Both the position numbers and the translations under genes were made by a program. This document shows positions 24,519 through 34,172 of a stretch of 64,000 bases of DNA, piece by piece (the first letter of the stretch is position 1; each line of letters starts with the position of its first letter). Below the pieces are notes generated by a model. It searched no databases. It was not told the origin of the DNA and worked only from the letters and a program-made list of their open reading frames with translations. This stretch comes from Dehalococcoidales bacterium (GTDB lineage Bacteria > Chloroflexota > Dehalococcoidia > Dehalococcoidales > UBA3254): NCBI GenBank assembly GCA_016926695.1, contig JAFGOB010000179.1, forward strand, positions 1 through 64,000, read 5' to 3'.

Positions 24519-27191
24519 TTATCCCTCATCTTTTATTACCCAGGAGTTGAAACGCAGGCCGGAAGCCGGATCGTATTCACGGCTGAAGGCCTCGGGATAC
24601 TCTTTTTCCCATTCCTCCATCCGGGCGGGTGCGACCTTTTCCACCTCTACCAGGTAACCGCTGGTTGCCATGCCGGGACAATATTTGGAAACGATGCCCC
24701 GGGGTGAAATCAGGTTAATAGCCCCTCCCCGGTCCAGCTCTCCCGGGATAATCCAGTCAACCCTGGCCCCGTGGTCCATGTAGACTACCCCCGGTTTGAT
24801 TCTCTCCCAGACGATTGCTCCTCCCAGGACCGCTCCCCGCTCGTTGTAGGCTATGACGATATCGCCGTCTCTGATCCCTCTTTCTTCCGCTGTTGAGGGG
24901 TGGATCCATAAAGGCTCATATTTGTACCCGTCTTTACCCCGGACTTTACAGGTGCGTATTTCCCGGGTCCAGGGGATATCGTCGCACTGGGCGTGTACCC
25001 TCCAGCGGCCGTGATTGGACATCATCAGCAGCGGGTATTTTTCAGCCCTTTGGCTGGATGTCCTTTCGTCGTGGGTCTCACTCTTTTCAACCCAGCGCGG
25101 AATGGCACCCCGTTCCCTGTCATCCGGGAAATGCTTCGCCAGCCGCTCTGAGTAGATTTCCAGCTTGCCCGAGGGGGTCTTGAGGGGGTTGGCCTGGGGG
25201 TCTTCGTAAAATTTTCGCAGTCCGGGCGGGTCCTTTTCCCAGTCCCCGGCAACGGGAAAGACAAAATACTGCTTCTCCTTGAAGTCCTCCCACTTGATGA
25301 ACTCGGGCAGGCCTATGCCTTCATAGGTGTACTTGATCAGGTCTTCCACGCTTTTACCCCTGGTTACCTCTTCATATTTACCCATCTTTTTAGCTACTTC
25401 CAGCACTATTTCGTAATCGCTTTTGGACTCGCCGATGGGTTCGATGGCCTTGTTTTGCAGCAGGACGTTGATAAACTGCACGCCCTGGGCGCTGTTGGTC
25501 ATGATATCGTCTATCTCGTACAGCGTGCTGACCGGCAGGATAATATCAGCCAGGAAGCAGTCGTTCTCCAGCCAGGACTGCTGGGCGATCACGCACTCGA
25601 TCTTGGGATTCCGGTAGGCTTCCACCATCTTCATGCCCTCATTCCAGCAGGTGGTCAGGCAGGGATTATCCGTCCAGATAAGATGCACTTCCGTGCCGCC
25701 TTCTTCCGCGGGCAGGGGGTACTGGTATTTATTGAACTGGTCTTCAACCGGGGCCATGTTTTCGGTGGTCCCCCAGAAGGTCACCGGAGGGCGCATGATT
25801 GCCTCCCAGAACAGCGTCTTGGGGAAGAACTGCTTCTGGCTGACGCGTGCCCCGTGGCAGGAGGGCTGGAATATGCGGTCGGTGAAGGCCAGGTCGGTGG
25901 CCATGGAGACCCAGGTGTAGCGGTTGTTTTTAGCCTCAACGCTGCGAGGCATGCCCAGGTAGGTTATGATGCACTGGTGAACGCCCGGTTTGCCCAGTCC
26001 CTGCATGGCCAGCAGTACTCCTTCCATTCTGGCAGGCTCGTGCGAATAGGGCCCCCGGATGTAGCCTCCGCCGAAATAGTGGGCGATCGAGGTGACTTTA
26101 GCCGCGAAATCCCGTGCCAGGGCCTTGATGGTCCATTCCGGCACCCCGCATTTGGGCGAGGCCCAGGCGGGAGTCTTGGGGACGCCGTCCTCCCGGCCCA
26201 GGACATAGTCCGAAAATGGCTCGAAACCGACGGTATGGGTCCGGACATATTCCTTATCGTAGCTTCCTTCGGTAATCCATATATAGGCTATGGCGAGCTG
26301 GAGAGCAACATCCGTATTGGGGAAAATGGGTATCCATTTGTCCGCATGTACGGCAGCCCCGTAGTTCAGCTCGGGACAGATATAGACCTGCTTGATGCCG
26401 GCCTCGGTCCAGAAATAGCTCAAACGGCTGGCCATCTGGCCCCTGAATCCCCAGGGAGTGGTCTCGGGGTCCCCGCCCCATACCAGCACCAGTTCGCCGT
26501 TCTCGCAGATATCCTTGACAATATTGGCTGCCGGCAGTAAATGACCGCACAGGCCTGTGCCCCAGACATGCATTGCCCCGTAATACCATCCCTCCCAACT
26601 GTCCGCATTGCGGATCTGCTGGGTCCAGCCGCCTCCCAGCGCTCTCATCAGCAGGCCGGGCTGTCCGTGGGGACCCTGGACCAGCTTGCATTCACCATGC
26701 CCGTCGCCCTGGGTAAGAACGGCCCAGGGGCCGTATTTCTCCCGTACTCTTTTTATCTCGGCGGCGATAATATCAGTAGCTTCATCCCATGAAATCCTTT
26801 TGTACTTGCTTTTACCTCTGTTCTGTGGGTTCCTCTTGCCGCTGGGATCCCAGTCTACCCTTTTCAGAGGGTACTTGATGCGGTTGGGTGAGTAGACCCT
26901 CTTTTTATAGGCCAGGGAGTAGGGCCCCGGCAGGGATTTCCAGTTGGGCTCCAGCGTTTTTCCGTTTCTGTTAAATTTCCAGGGATTGAGGGACTGCCTG
27001 TCGTATTTCAAATCATAATGGAGGGGCCGGATCCTGACGATCCTGCCGTCTTTTACATCCACCGTGCCCTCAGCTCCTCCCGTAGTCACTCCGCTGAGGC
27101 CGATTGTCCTGTACACGGTCTTATCCGCAACCGGACCGAATACGGATAAACCCTGATTCGTGATATCAGACCTGTTTTCTTTAGCAGACAT
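24519..27191 (-). CDS. Second pyrogallol-transhydroxylase-like molybdopterin enzyme
   Basis: An 890-residue paralogue of the 15259-17907 protein. It keeps the same landmarks: KRNPQNRG near 119-126, RISWDEATDI at 132-141, NADSWEGW at 195-202 with Ser198 at the Mo-ligand position, DPETTPWG, NYGAAVHADKWIP, LADIILPVSTLYE and EPIGESKSDYEI. The N-terminus is about 12 residues longer and again lacks Fe-S cysteines. Long identical stretches between the two proteins (for example AYKKRVYSPNRIKYPLKRVD) show a fairly recent duplication, while the middle regions (about 410-470) diverge, so the substrates probably differ. No small Fe-S subunit lies nearby; the only close partner is the cupin gene downstream. 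The ATG has aaggagga upstream. Confidence 0.88.
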   Translation of the reverse strand: MSAKENRSDITNQGLSVFGPVADKTVYRTIGLSGVTTGGAEGTVDVKDGRIVRIRPLHYDLKYDRQSLNPWKFNRNGKTLEPNWKSLPGPYSLAYKKRVYSPNRIKYPLKRVDWDPSGKRNPQNRGKSKYKRISWDEATDIIAAEIKRVREKYGPWAVLTQGDGHGECKLVQGPHGQPGLLMRALGGGWTQQIRNADSWEGWYYGAMHVWGTGLCGHLLPAANIVKDICENGELVLVWGGDPETTPWGFRGQMASRLSYFWTEAGIKQVYICPELNYGAAVHADKWIPIFPNTDVALQLAIAYIWITEGSYDKEYVRTHTVGFEPFSDYVLGREDGVPKTPAWASPKCGVPEWTIKALARDFAAKVTSIAHYFGGGYIRGPYSHEPARMEGVLLAMQGLGKPGVHQCIITYLGMPRSVEAKNNRYTWVSMATDLAFTDRIFQPSCHGARVSQKQFFPKTLFWEAIMRPPVTFWGTTENMAPVEDQFNKYQYPLPAEEGGTEVHLIWTDNPCLTTCWNEGMKMVEAYRNPKIECVIAQQSWLENDCFLADIILPVSTLYEIDDIMTNSAQGVQFINVLLQNKAIEPIGESKSDYEIVLEVAKKMGKYEEVTRGKSVEDLIKYTYEGIGLPEFIKWEDFKEKQYFVFPVAGDWEKDPPGLRKFYEDPQANPLKTPSGKLEIYSERLAKHFPDDRERGAIPRWVEKSETHDERTSSQRAEKYPLLMMSNHGRWRVHAQCDDIPWTREIRTCKVRGKDGYKYEPLWIHPSTAEERGIRDGDIVIAYNERGAVLGGAIVWERIKPGVVYMDHGARVDWIIPGELDRGGAINLISPRGIVSKYCPGMATSGYLVEVEKVAPARMEEWEKEYPEAFSREYDPASGLRFNSWVIKDEG

Positions 27192-27562
27192 AGTAAGTCC
27201 TCCTTGATAATTGCCGGTAGACCCGCGTATGATTTAAATCATTTGAAAGCTGTATTAGTTGCGTCTTAATCCTGTAAAACCTTCCGGACCAGCGAGCAAA
27301 GACGTTAATTTCAGCCTGACCTCTGGGTTTTCGACCTGCTTTTGCTTACTATACACCCTTAAAACCTGCCGTCGCAAACACAGGTCTCTTACGAGTGGAG
27401 CATAGATGGAAGTAAGGGATAGCCGCTAAAAACGGAGACTGATTGAAAAGGAAATAATCACAGGTATTTTCTGGAAAACTTGTCTGTCCGATCGGAAATG
27501 CAAATGACGGAAAATACGGTGTTACTCTGGTAAAATATATGTGAATCACAGGAGGTGAAACA
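27192..27562. other. 371-bp divergent intergenic region
   Basis: It separates the reverse Mo-enzyme gene from the forward macro-domain gene and should hold promoters for both. A reverse frame overlapping it (27349-27651) is a shadow with no ribosome site. Nothing else is recognised apart from the ribosome site caggaggtg just before 27563. Confidence 0.5.
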
Positions 27563-28105
27563 ATGGAGCTGAAAATAAACCAGGCTGTCTTATCCCTGGT
27601 CCAGGGTGACATAACACGGCAGAAGACTGATGCGATTGTGAACGCGGCCAACTCGGGGCTGATGGGGGGAGGAGGGGTTGACGGCGCTATTCACCGGGCG
27701 GGAGGCCCGGCCATTCTGGAAGAGTGCAAAGGGATAGTAGCCAGACAGGGCAGGCTGCCGGCGGGGAAAGCGGTTATTACCACAGGTGGGAAACTGCCCG
27801 CGAAACATGTGATCCATACAGTCGGGCCGGTATGGCGCGGGGGCGGCAATCGTGAAGCTGGAACGCTGGAAAGCGCCTACCGTGAAAGCCTTCAACTGGC
27901 TGACAAAAACGGGCTTAAAAGCGTGGCCTTTCCCTCGGTAAGCACAGGGGCATATAGCTATCCCCTGGAAGAGGCCGCCGGGATAGCTATCCGGACTGTC
28001 GTTTCCTTTCTCAAGGAAAGCACGTCTGTTAAGGAGGTTGTCTTCGTACTTTTCGACTCAATGACTCTGAAAGTCTACCAAGAGGCACTGAAACAATACC
28101 TTTAG
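27563..28105 (+). CDS. Macro-domain protein (O-acetyl-ADP-ribose deacetylase-like)
   Basis: A 180-residue stand-alone macro domain of the YmdB/MacroD type, which removes acetyl from O-acetyl-ADP-ribose or ADP-ribose from proteins. VQGDITRQKTDAIVNAANS at about 13-31, the loop GGGGVDGAIHRAGG at about 35-48 with the catalytic Asp, HVIHTVGPVW at about 81-90 and SVSTGAYSYPLEEAA at about 128-142 are all diagnostic. The length is normal. The start has aggaggtgaaaca before the ATG. It is the first of a forward run with a lipoprotein and an exporter but is separated from them by 119 bases. Confidence 0.94.
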   Translation: MELKINQAVLSLVQGDITRQKTDAIVNAANSGLMGGGGVDGAIHRAGGPAILEECKGIVARQGRLPAGKAVITTGGKLPAKHVIHTVGPVWRGGGNREAGTLESAYRESLQLADKNGLKSVAFPSVSTGAYSYPLEEAAGIAIRTVVSFLKESTSVKEVVFVLFDSMTLKVYQEALKQYL

Positions 28106-28224
28106 CCGGGCGATATTTTGCATTACGAGGCTCCGTTGTATTGACATTGAATTGAGGATGAAATACGATAGCAGCAATGAGTCAAAATATCCCGGTTATA
28201 CATCTGCCCCTTAAGGAGAAAAAC

Positions 28225-28947
28225 ATGAAGTCCCACTATCTGCTGTTTATCTTCCTGACCTGCGCCGGTCTTTTAGTACTTGCCGGTTGTTCAGGAGGAT
28301 CATCAACCTCGTCTTCACCCTCTCCGACTCCACTCTCAGCCGAACAGATACTGGCTGAGAGCAGCAGCAAGCTGGAGGCTGCCGGATCTTTTCACTTCGA
28401 GCTTGATCATGAGGGCGGCGGCTCTCCTATCGCCATGGGAATTGCCATGCTGAAGGCCAGTGGAGACATGGTGAAACCGGATAAAATGAAGACCACGATT
28501 TCAGGCATAGCCCTGGGTATGGCCATCCAGGTAGAGGTTATTACCGTGAGCCATGAGACCTACATGACCAATCCGCTGAACGGGAGATGGGAATTGCTGC
28601 CCAATGAGTTTCAGGTGCTGAGTGTTTTCGATCCTGCCACGGGGGTAGCAGCCATTATGAAGAACATGTCCGGCGCGACCAGGTTGGCTGACGAAGAGGC
28701 AGCAGGTAAGACCTGCTATCATATCAGCGGCGAAATAGACTCGGGAAACCTGAACTCAATAACGGGCAGCTCAATCCAGGGAATCATGAACAGGGCTGAG
28801 ATCTGGATTGCCATGGATGATTTCCTGCCGCAGGTAATTAAGCTTGAAGGAAGGATAACCGAGGAGGAGAAAGAGGGAATCACCAGGACTCTGAGCTTCT
28901 CTGACTATAACCTGGAAACGAAGATCGAAAAACCCGTACTGGACTGA
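28225..28947 (+). CDS. LppX/LprG-like lipoprotein
   Basis: A 240-residue lipoprotein. The signal peptide ends in a lipobox LAGC with Cys22, followed by a Ser/Pro/Thr linker and a domain of about 200 residues resembling the LppX_LprAFG group, which binds lipids in a hydrophobic pocket. The start is set at 28225 because aaggagaaaaac precedes that ATG; an in-frame ATG at 28177 would put 16 polar residues before the signal peptide. It lies 18 bases before the DHA2-type exporter. In actinobacteria an LprG lipoprotein next to an MFS exporter works with it to move lipids across the envelope, and the same pairing is seen here. Confidence 0.8.
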   Translation: MKSHYLLFIFLTCAGLLVLAGCSGGSSTSSSPSPTPLSAEQILAESSSKLEAAGSFHFELDHEGGGSPIAMGIAMLKASGDMVKPDKMKTTISGIALGMAIQVEVITVSHETYMTNPLNGRWELLPNEFQVLSVFDPATGVAAIMKNMSGATRLADEEAAGKTCYHISGEIDSGNLNSITGSSIQGIMNRAEIWIAMDDFLPQVIKLEGRITEEEKEGITRTLSFSDYNLETKIEKPVLD

Positions 28948-28965
28948 CCGGATAGGGCATATTAG

Positions 28966-30414
28966 ATGCATCTTCCTTTAAACTCTCATCTTTTAAAAAA
29001 TTCTTCACCTGGACTGATCATTTCGCTGGTCTGCCTTGGTATTTTTGTCTCGGCACTGGACCAGAATGTTGTCTACGGATGCCTTCCCGGTATGATGGTG
29101 GATATAAACCTGCCTATTACCAGGATCGACCAGGCTGCCTGGATCGTGGTCGGATATCTGCTGGGATATACCTTCGCTATGCCCCTGATGGGACGCGTTT
29201 CGGACGTTCACGGTCACGGACGTATTTACATTATCTCAATGGGAATTTTCGCGGCAGGGTCCATACTGGTAGCTTTATCATCAAGCCTGGAGTGGATGGT
29301 GGCGGCCAGGGTTATACAGGCTGTAGGCGGGGGAGCGGTAGTGCCGATAGCGATGGCCATTGCCGGAGACCTTTATGCGGGGAAGGGGCGTGCAGTGGCT
29401 GTAGGTGTGATCGGGGCTGCCATTGAAGCCGGGGGAGCGCTGGGACCTTTCTATGGAGCGATAATAGACCAGTACTGGGGCTGGAAGTGGATTTTCTGGA
29501 TAAACGTACCTGTCAGCCTGATTATCATAGCGGTGGTCTTCCTGTTTTTTAAACCCGCGGCGCGTGTCAGGGAGAGGATTGACTACCTGGGAGGTATACT
29601 GCTGGCTGGCGGCCTGGCTTTTTTGAGCCTGGCGCTTTCGCAGCAGACCGGACAGTCCGGTTATGCAGTATGGGTGACGGTGTTTTCCATTGCCGCGGTG
29701 GCGTTGTTTGCCGGTTTCTTTTTACGGATAAACAGGGTACCCGATCCCCTCATTAAATTGTCTATGTTTAAAAACAGGGTCTTTTCAGCGGCTAATTTGA
29801 CCAACCTGCTGGTAGGCGCTGCACTGATAATCGCCATGGTCAATATCCCGCTGATGAGCGATACAATCATGGAAAAATCGCCGGTTGAGGGGGGGCTGAG
29901 GCTGTTGAGACTTACAGTCATGCTTTCGCTGGGAGCGGTAGCCGGCGGCTTTATGACCAAAAGGTTCGGTTACCGCTTCCCTACGTTCCTGGGGCTGGTT
30001 TTAAGCGCGGTCGGTTTCTTCTTTATGAGCCGCTGGAGCCTGGAGGTGGCCGAACCGCAACTGACGATCCATCTGGCGGTCTGCGGTCTGGGCTTCGGTC
30101 TGGTAATTGCCCCGCTGGGGACAGCCGTCATGGACAGCGTGCGGGAGGACCAAAAAGGCCTGGCCTCATCCATGGTGATAATGATGCGCATGATGGGTAT
30201 GATCGTCGGACTTTCCGCTATTACCTCCTGGGGAATGGACCGTTTTCACCTGATGACCGCTGATCTTTCCCTGACGGAAATAATGTCCGCTCCGGAGACT
30301 CTGACCGACTCGCTTCTGGCCCTGTTCCACAACTTCTTCCTTGCTTCGGCTATTATTTGTCTTGCGGCTATTTTGCCTGCCATGTGGCTGATAACGAAAA
30401 GAAAAAATCGATAG
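28966..30414 (+). CDS. DHA2-type MFS exporter, 14 helices
   Basis: A 482-residue major-facilitator protein with about 14 membrane segments, the EmrB/QacA-type drug:proton antiporter layout. Family motifs seen: the LDQNVVYGCLPGM region of helix 1 (about 24-36), the loop motif MGRVSDVHGHGR between helices 2 and 3 (about 75-86) and the helix-5 motif region GAAIEAGGALGPFYGA. It follows the lipoprotein gene by 18 bases, matching the LprG-P55 arrangement in which exporter and lipoprotein act together on lipids or drugs. Loss of a cytoplasmic operator or regulator nearby means no regulation can be inferred. The next gene downstream is decayed. Confidence 0.9.
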   Translation: MHLPLNSHLLKNSSPGLIISLVCLGIFVSALDQNVVYGCLPGMMVDINLPITRIDQAAWIVVGYLLGYTFAMPLMGRVSDVHGHGRIYIISMGIFAAGSILVALSSSLEWMVAARVIQAVGGGAVVPIAMAIAGDLYAGKGRAVAVGVIGAAIEAGGALGPFYGAIIDQYWGWKWIFWINVPVSLIIIAVVFLFFKPAARVRERIDYLGGILLAGGLAFLSLALSQQTGQSGYAVWVTVFSIAAVALFAGFFLRINRVPDPLIKLSMFKNRVFSAANLTNLLVGAALIIAMVNIPLMSDTIMEKSPVEGGLRLLRLTVMLSLGAVAGGFMTKRFGYRFPTFLGLVLSAVGFFFMSRWSLEVAEPQLTIHLAVCGLGFGLVIAPLGTAVMDSVREDQKGLASSMVIMMRMMGMIVGLSAITSWGMDRFHLMTADLSLTEIMSAPETLTDSLLALFHNFFLASAIICLAAILPAMWLITKRKNR

Positions 30415-30670
30415 TACCAGGTAGTTATCAGCTAACATACACAGGTACGTATTATGCATATAAGGACAACATATAAGATCATGTTATCTTTATGGTGCTA
30501 TAACGAAAATAAGTTAACAACCTGAAAATACCGTTGAATTCACGATTATAACAATGGAATAATATCTTTTCCTGAATACAGATGAAAATTTCACCGGTAT
30601 TTTAATTTCATCCTCCCGCACCTATAGAAAGGGAGTTCTCGCTGGATTGAGGTTTTTATGGAGGGGATCA

Positions 30671-33600
30671 ATGATTTCATTCTTGAATTAGCTTTCCGTC
30701 TGTATTGCCCGAGTACTTCCGTCATTTCTCAGCCTTGTACTGATCTTGACTTTACTGGCCGTTTACTATCCGGTTTCTACTATAATTGCCGCGCTGACCG
30801 ATTCACCGACTTCCTGGCCCAATTTTACCTGGAAAAATTATCTTTATAACGGCAGCCCTATTTATGACCAGAAAATGTCTGCTGATATCTCCCGGGGCTC
30901 AGCGGCAGTCCAGCCGGATAGTATCGATATATCATCTGGAGCGGATTCCGGAGATGCAGGTCCGGGGACAGAACCCAGTGTGTTATGGGCATATTATGAC
31001 GGCGGAACTCCCGGCGATACAGCATATGCGGATGATAATTTTGGTTTCAGAGTTCGGCTGGGAGATGATCCCCAGCACGGGCCCAGCGGAGGGTATGTTT
31101 CCTACCATTGGGACATCCTGCTGGATATAGACGGAGACAACTGGAAAGAGTTTGTGGTTGATCTCTCCGGTGACTATTCAGGCAGCAAACCCGACCGGCT
31201 TTATGTTTTTTCAATAATATTGACACACAGACCTACAGTCCGACCAATGACTGGGTTAACGAGTATTATGCCGCCGGCAGTACAGCTACGGGGGGACCGC
31301 AGACCTTTAACTATACCGTGTTGTTATTCCTGCCACCGGGGGACTGGACCCTTCGCAGGTCTGGCTGGACTTCCAGGTCCCCATTACGGCTTTTAAAAAT
31401 AAGTCCGGGGTACAGATGATATTACCCAGCACTCCTGTCAGGCTCTTTTACAGTACATCCGCATCTAATACCAATCCTGTTCAGAAGGACTGGATGGTCA
31501 CGCCTTTTTCTTTCGGCGATGTTTTGTGTCCTGATATATTGGCTGAAAAAACGGATGAACTTGATATAGATGCGGACAGCAATACGGTTGCCAGCCCGGA
31601 CGATACTTTAAAATATACCGTTACCCTGAAGAATATAGGAAATACCACTGCTGCGGGTGTGACATTCAGTGACACACCGGACATCAATACGAGTCTGGTG
31701 GTCGGCAGTGTAGAAGTCACTGGAGTGATAGACTATACGATCACCAGCGGGAACAGTGCCGGGGATACGGCTGTAGGAGTGTATCTGGGCGAGATGGAGG
31801 TAGGAGAGACGGCGCAGATCATATTCCAGGTAAAGATCGGCTATGACGGGTTCACGTCCGTATCGAACCAGGGTAGTGTAACGGGAGAAAACTTTACGGA
31901 GGTGGTGACAGACGATCCTGATACGCTGGAGGCTGGAGATCCGACGGTGACGCCTGTAACGATCGGGTCTCCGGAGTTGAGCATAAGCAAGTCAGGGCCG
32001 GAGACGGCGCACGTGGGGGGAGTAGTAGAGTATACGCTGGAGGTGACCAACATTGGAGATGCGGATGCGCTGGAAGTGGTGGTGACGGATGTGCTGCCGG
32101 CGGGTATGAGCTATGTTGGATCGAGTCCGGAGGGGGTGGAGAACGGGGGTGTGGTGATATGGGAGATAGGTATGGTGCCTGCGTACGGCAGTGTAAGTAT
32201 AACGGTGGAAGCGGAAGCAGAGGAAACGGTACGAGGCTGATAAATAGTGTAGTGGTGATGTGGGAGGATGTGCTGGGGAGGAGCCACGGGCCTGCGACGG
32301 ATGAAGCAGAGACGGTGGTCTACACGCTGCCGGAGGTAAGTATAAGCAAGAGCGGGCCGGAGAGGGCCTGTGTTGACGGCAGTCTGAGCTACACGATAAA
32401 GGTCTGTAATGTTGGGGGGATGGCAGCCGGGGATGTGGAGGTAACGGACTATTTGCCGGATGGGGTAAGCTACGGCAGCTCTGATCCAGCCGGAGTATAT
32501 GATGGTGTCAACCATACGGTGGTATGGGAGCTTGGGGGTATAGAGCCGGATGAATGCGTGGATCTAACGCTGACGGTGGATGTTGATAGCGGGATAGGTG
32601 ATGGGACGGTGTTGAACAACCTGGCGGATGTGGAGTGGAGCTATGGAGGAGAGGGGTATGGGCCGGTGGAAGATGACTGGCAGACTGAGGTGAATACGCG
32701 GCCGAATCTGGAGATAGAGAAGAGAGGGACGGAGGAAGCGAGGGAAGGGGACGAGGTAACGTATGAGATAGAGATAACGAACACGGGCGGATCGACGGCC
32801 TATGATGTGGAGGTGAGTGACATATTACCGCAGGGGCTGACGTATGTCAGTTCGGATCCTGCCGGGAATGAATCAGGTGGGGTCGTGAGCTGGACGGGGC
32901 TGAGCGACATAGCCAGTGGTGGTAGCTTGACGGTGGAGGTGACGGCGGAAATAGACTTCGGGATACACGAGCACACGCAGTTGATAGATGTAGCCATGGT
33001 GAGGTGGGAGGACGCCGGAGATAATCCATACGGACCCGAGACGGACACGGTCACGACATTGGTAGGGCCGGCGTTGAGGATCAGCAAGAACGCGGTATTG
33101 CGGTATGCCTTTCCGGGAGAGACGATAACATATACGGTCAATTATGAGAATGCCAGCGGGAATAATCTGACGGGTGTGAAGGTCATAGAGACCTATGATG
33201 AGAATGTGGAGTATGTATCGGCTGATCCTGAGCCTGATACGGGGACTGATGACACCTGGACAATAGGGACGCTGGCGGCAGGCGAATCCGGGACAATTGA
33301 GATAGTTGTAATGGTCAAGTCTTCTCTTTCTGAAGGTGTTATCCTGAGGAATGATGTCATTATTAATGCCTCTGAGGAAGCGGAGAGCCGTGATGAAGAA
33401 AAGAACGAGGTACGCTACATCCCTGATCTGGTGGTTACCAAGGTTGACCGGTTGTATACAGACGTTTACTCGGATGGAACAATCTCGTCGGGTGACGTGC
33501 TTGAATATTCCATTACTATCATCAATAACGGCGAAGGCGAAGCTACCGATGTGGTATTCAGTGATACTCCTGATCCCGCTACAACACTGGTTCCAGGATC

Positions 33601-33982
33601 TGTTTATTCCAGCCGGGGAATAATAACCGGAGGGAATGAAGGGATTCCGCCTGTAATAGTGTCAGTAGGGGAAGTATTCCCGGGAGAAAGCGTTGAAATC
33701 AGCTTCAGGGTAGTAATCGCCACAGTGAATTACCCGGGAATTATAACCAACCAGGGGCTGGTCTCAAGCTATGAATTACCCGATATTCTCACGGATGATC
33801 CCGATACGGCGAATAGCCGGGACCCGACTGTTACGCAGATAAGACTGAAATCGGTGGTGGGTGGAGAAGTACAGGGTGTAGATCGTACGGGATTGATAGT
33901 TCCATGGCTGGGACTGCTGAATATTCTGGTAATACTGTCAATTGCCGGTTTGACCAGAAAAAACAAGGTCCGAATACGCTAG
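30671..33982 (+). pseudogene. Decayed DUF11-repeat surface protein gene
   Basis: An about 1100-codon gene related to the 8061-13532 protein but broken. From an ATG at 30671 with ggagggg upstream, a signal-peptide reading meets TAG at 30689-30691. The frame then runs (LTLLAVYYPVSTIIAAL...) to a one-base loss in a T run at 31206-31211, a second shift near 31318-31326, and a third near 32220-32224 where one G restores ...AEGNGTRLINSVVVMWED. After that the frame is open to 33982. About six DUF11 repeats are recognisable (SISKSGPE, EIEKRGTEE, VVTKVDRLYTD). The C-terminus VGGEVQGVDR plus helix plus RKNK matches the paralogue. Homopolymer shifts could instead be assembly errors. Confidence 0.75.
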
Positions 33983-34067
33983 TGTAGTGCCAGTTAATTA
34001 AGTTTACAGTGTTCAGCGAGTTTTTAGCTTCAAACCACTGTAAAGATATGTATGAGACACTACACCA
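33980..34067. mobile_element. 88-bp palindromic MITE-like element
   Basis: The left half begins tagtgtagtgcc, and the reverse complement of the right half begins tggtgtagtgtc. The halves align without gaps; gtgtagtg and tttacagtg are shared exactly and spaced alike. The symmetry over about 40 bases per arm suggests a small non-autonomous insertion or insertion-sequence end remnant. The stop codon of the decayed DUF11 gene is the first three bases of the element. Confidence 0.55.
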
Positions 34068-34172
34068 GTTTACCTTGAAAGAGAGGGGCCCCGGAAATAT
34101 AATTGGTGTGTAATGCTTTATTGTGATTATCGCCAATAGTACAGAAATTCGGCTTTATCCGGGGTTTGGTGG

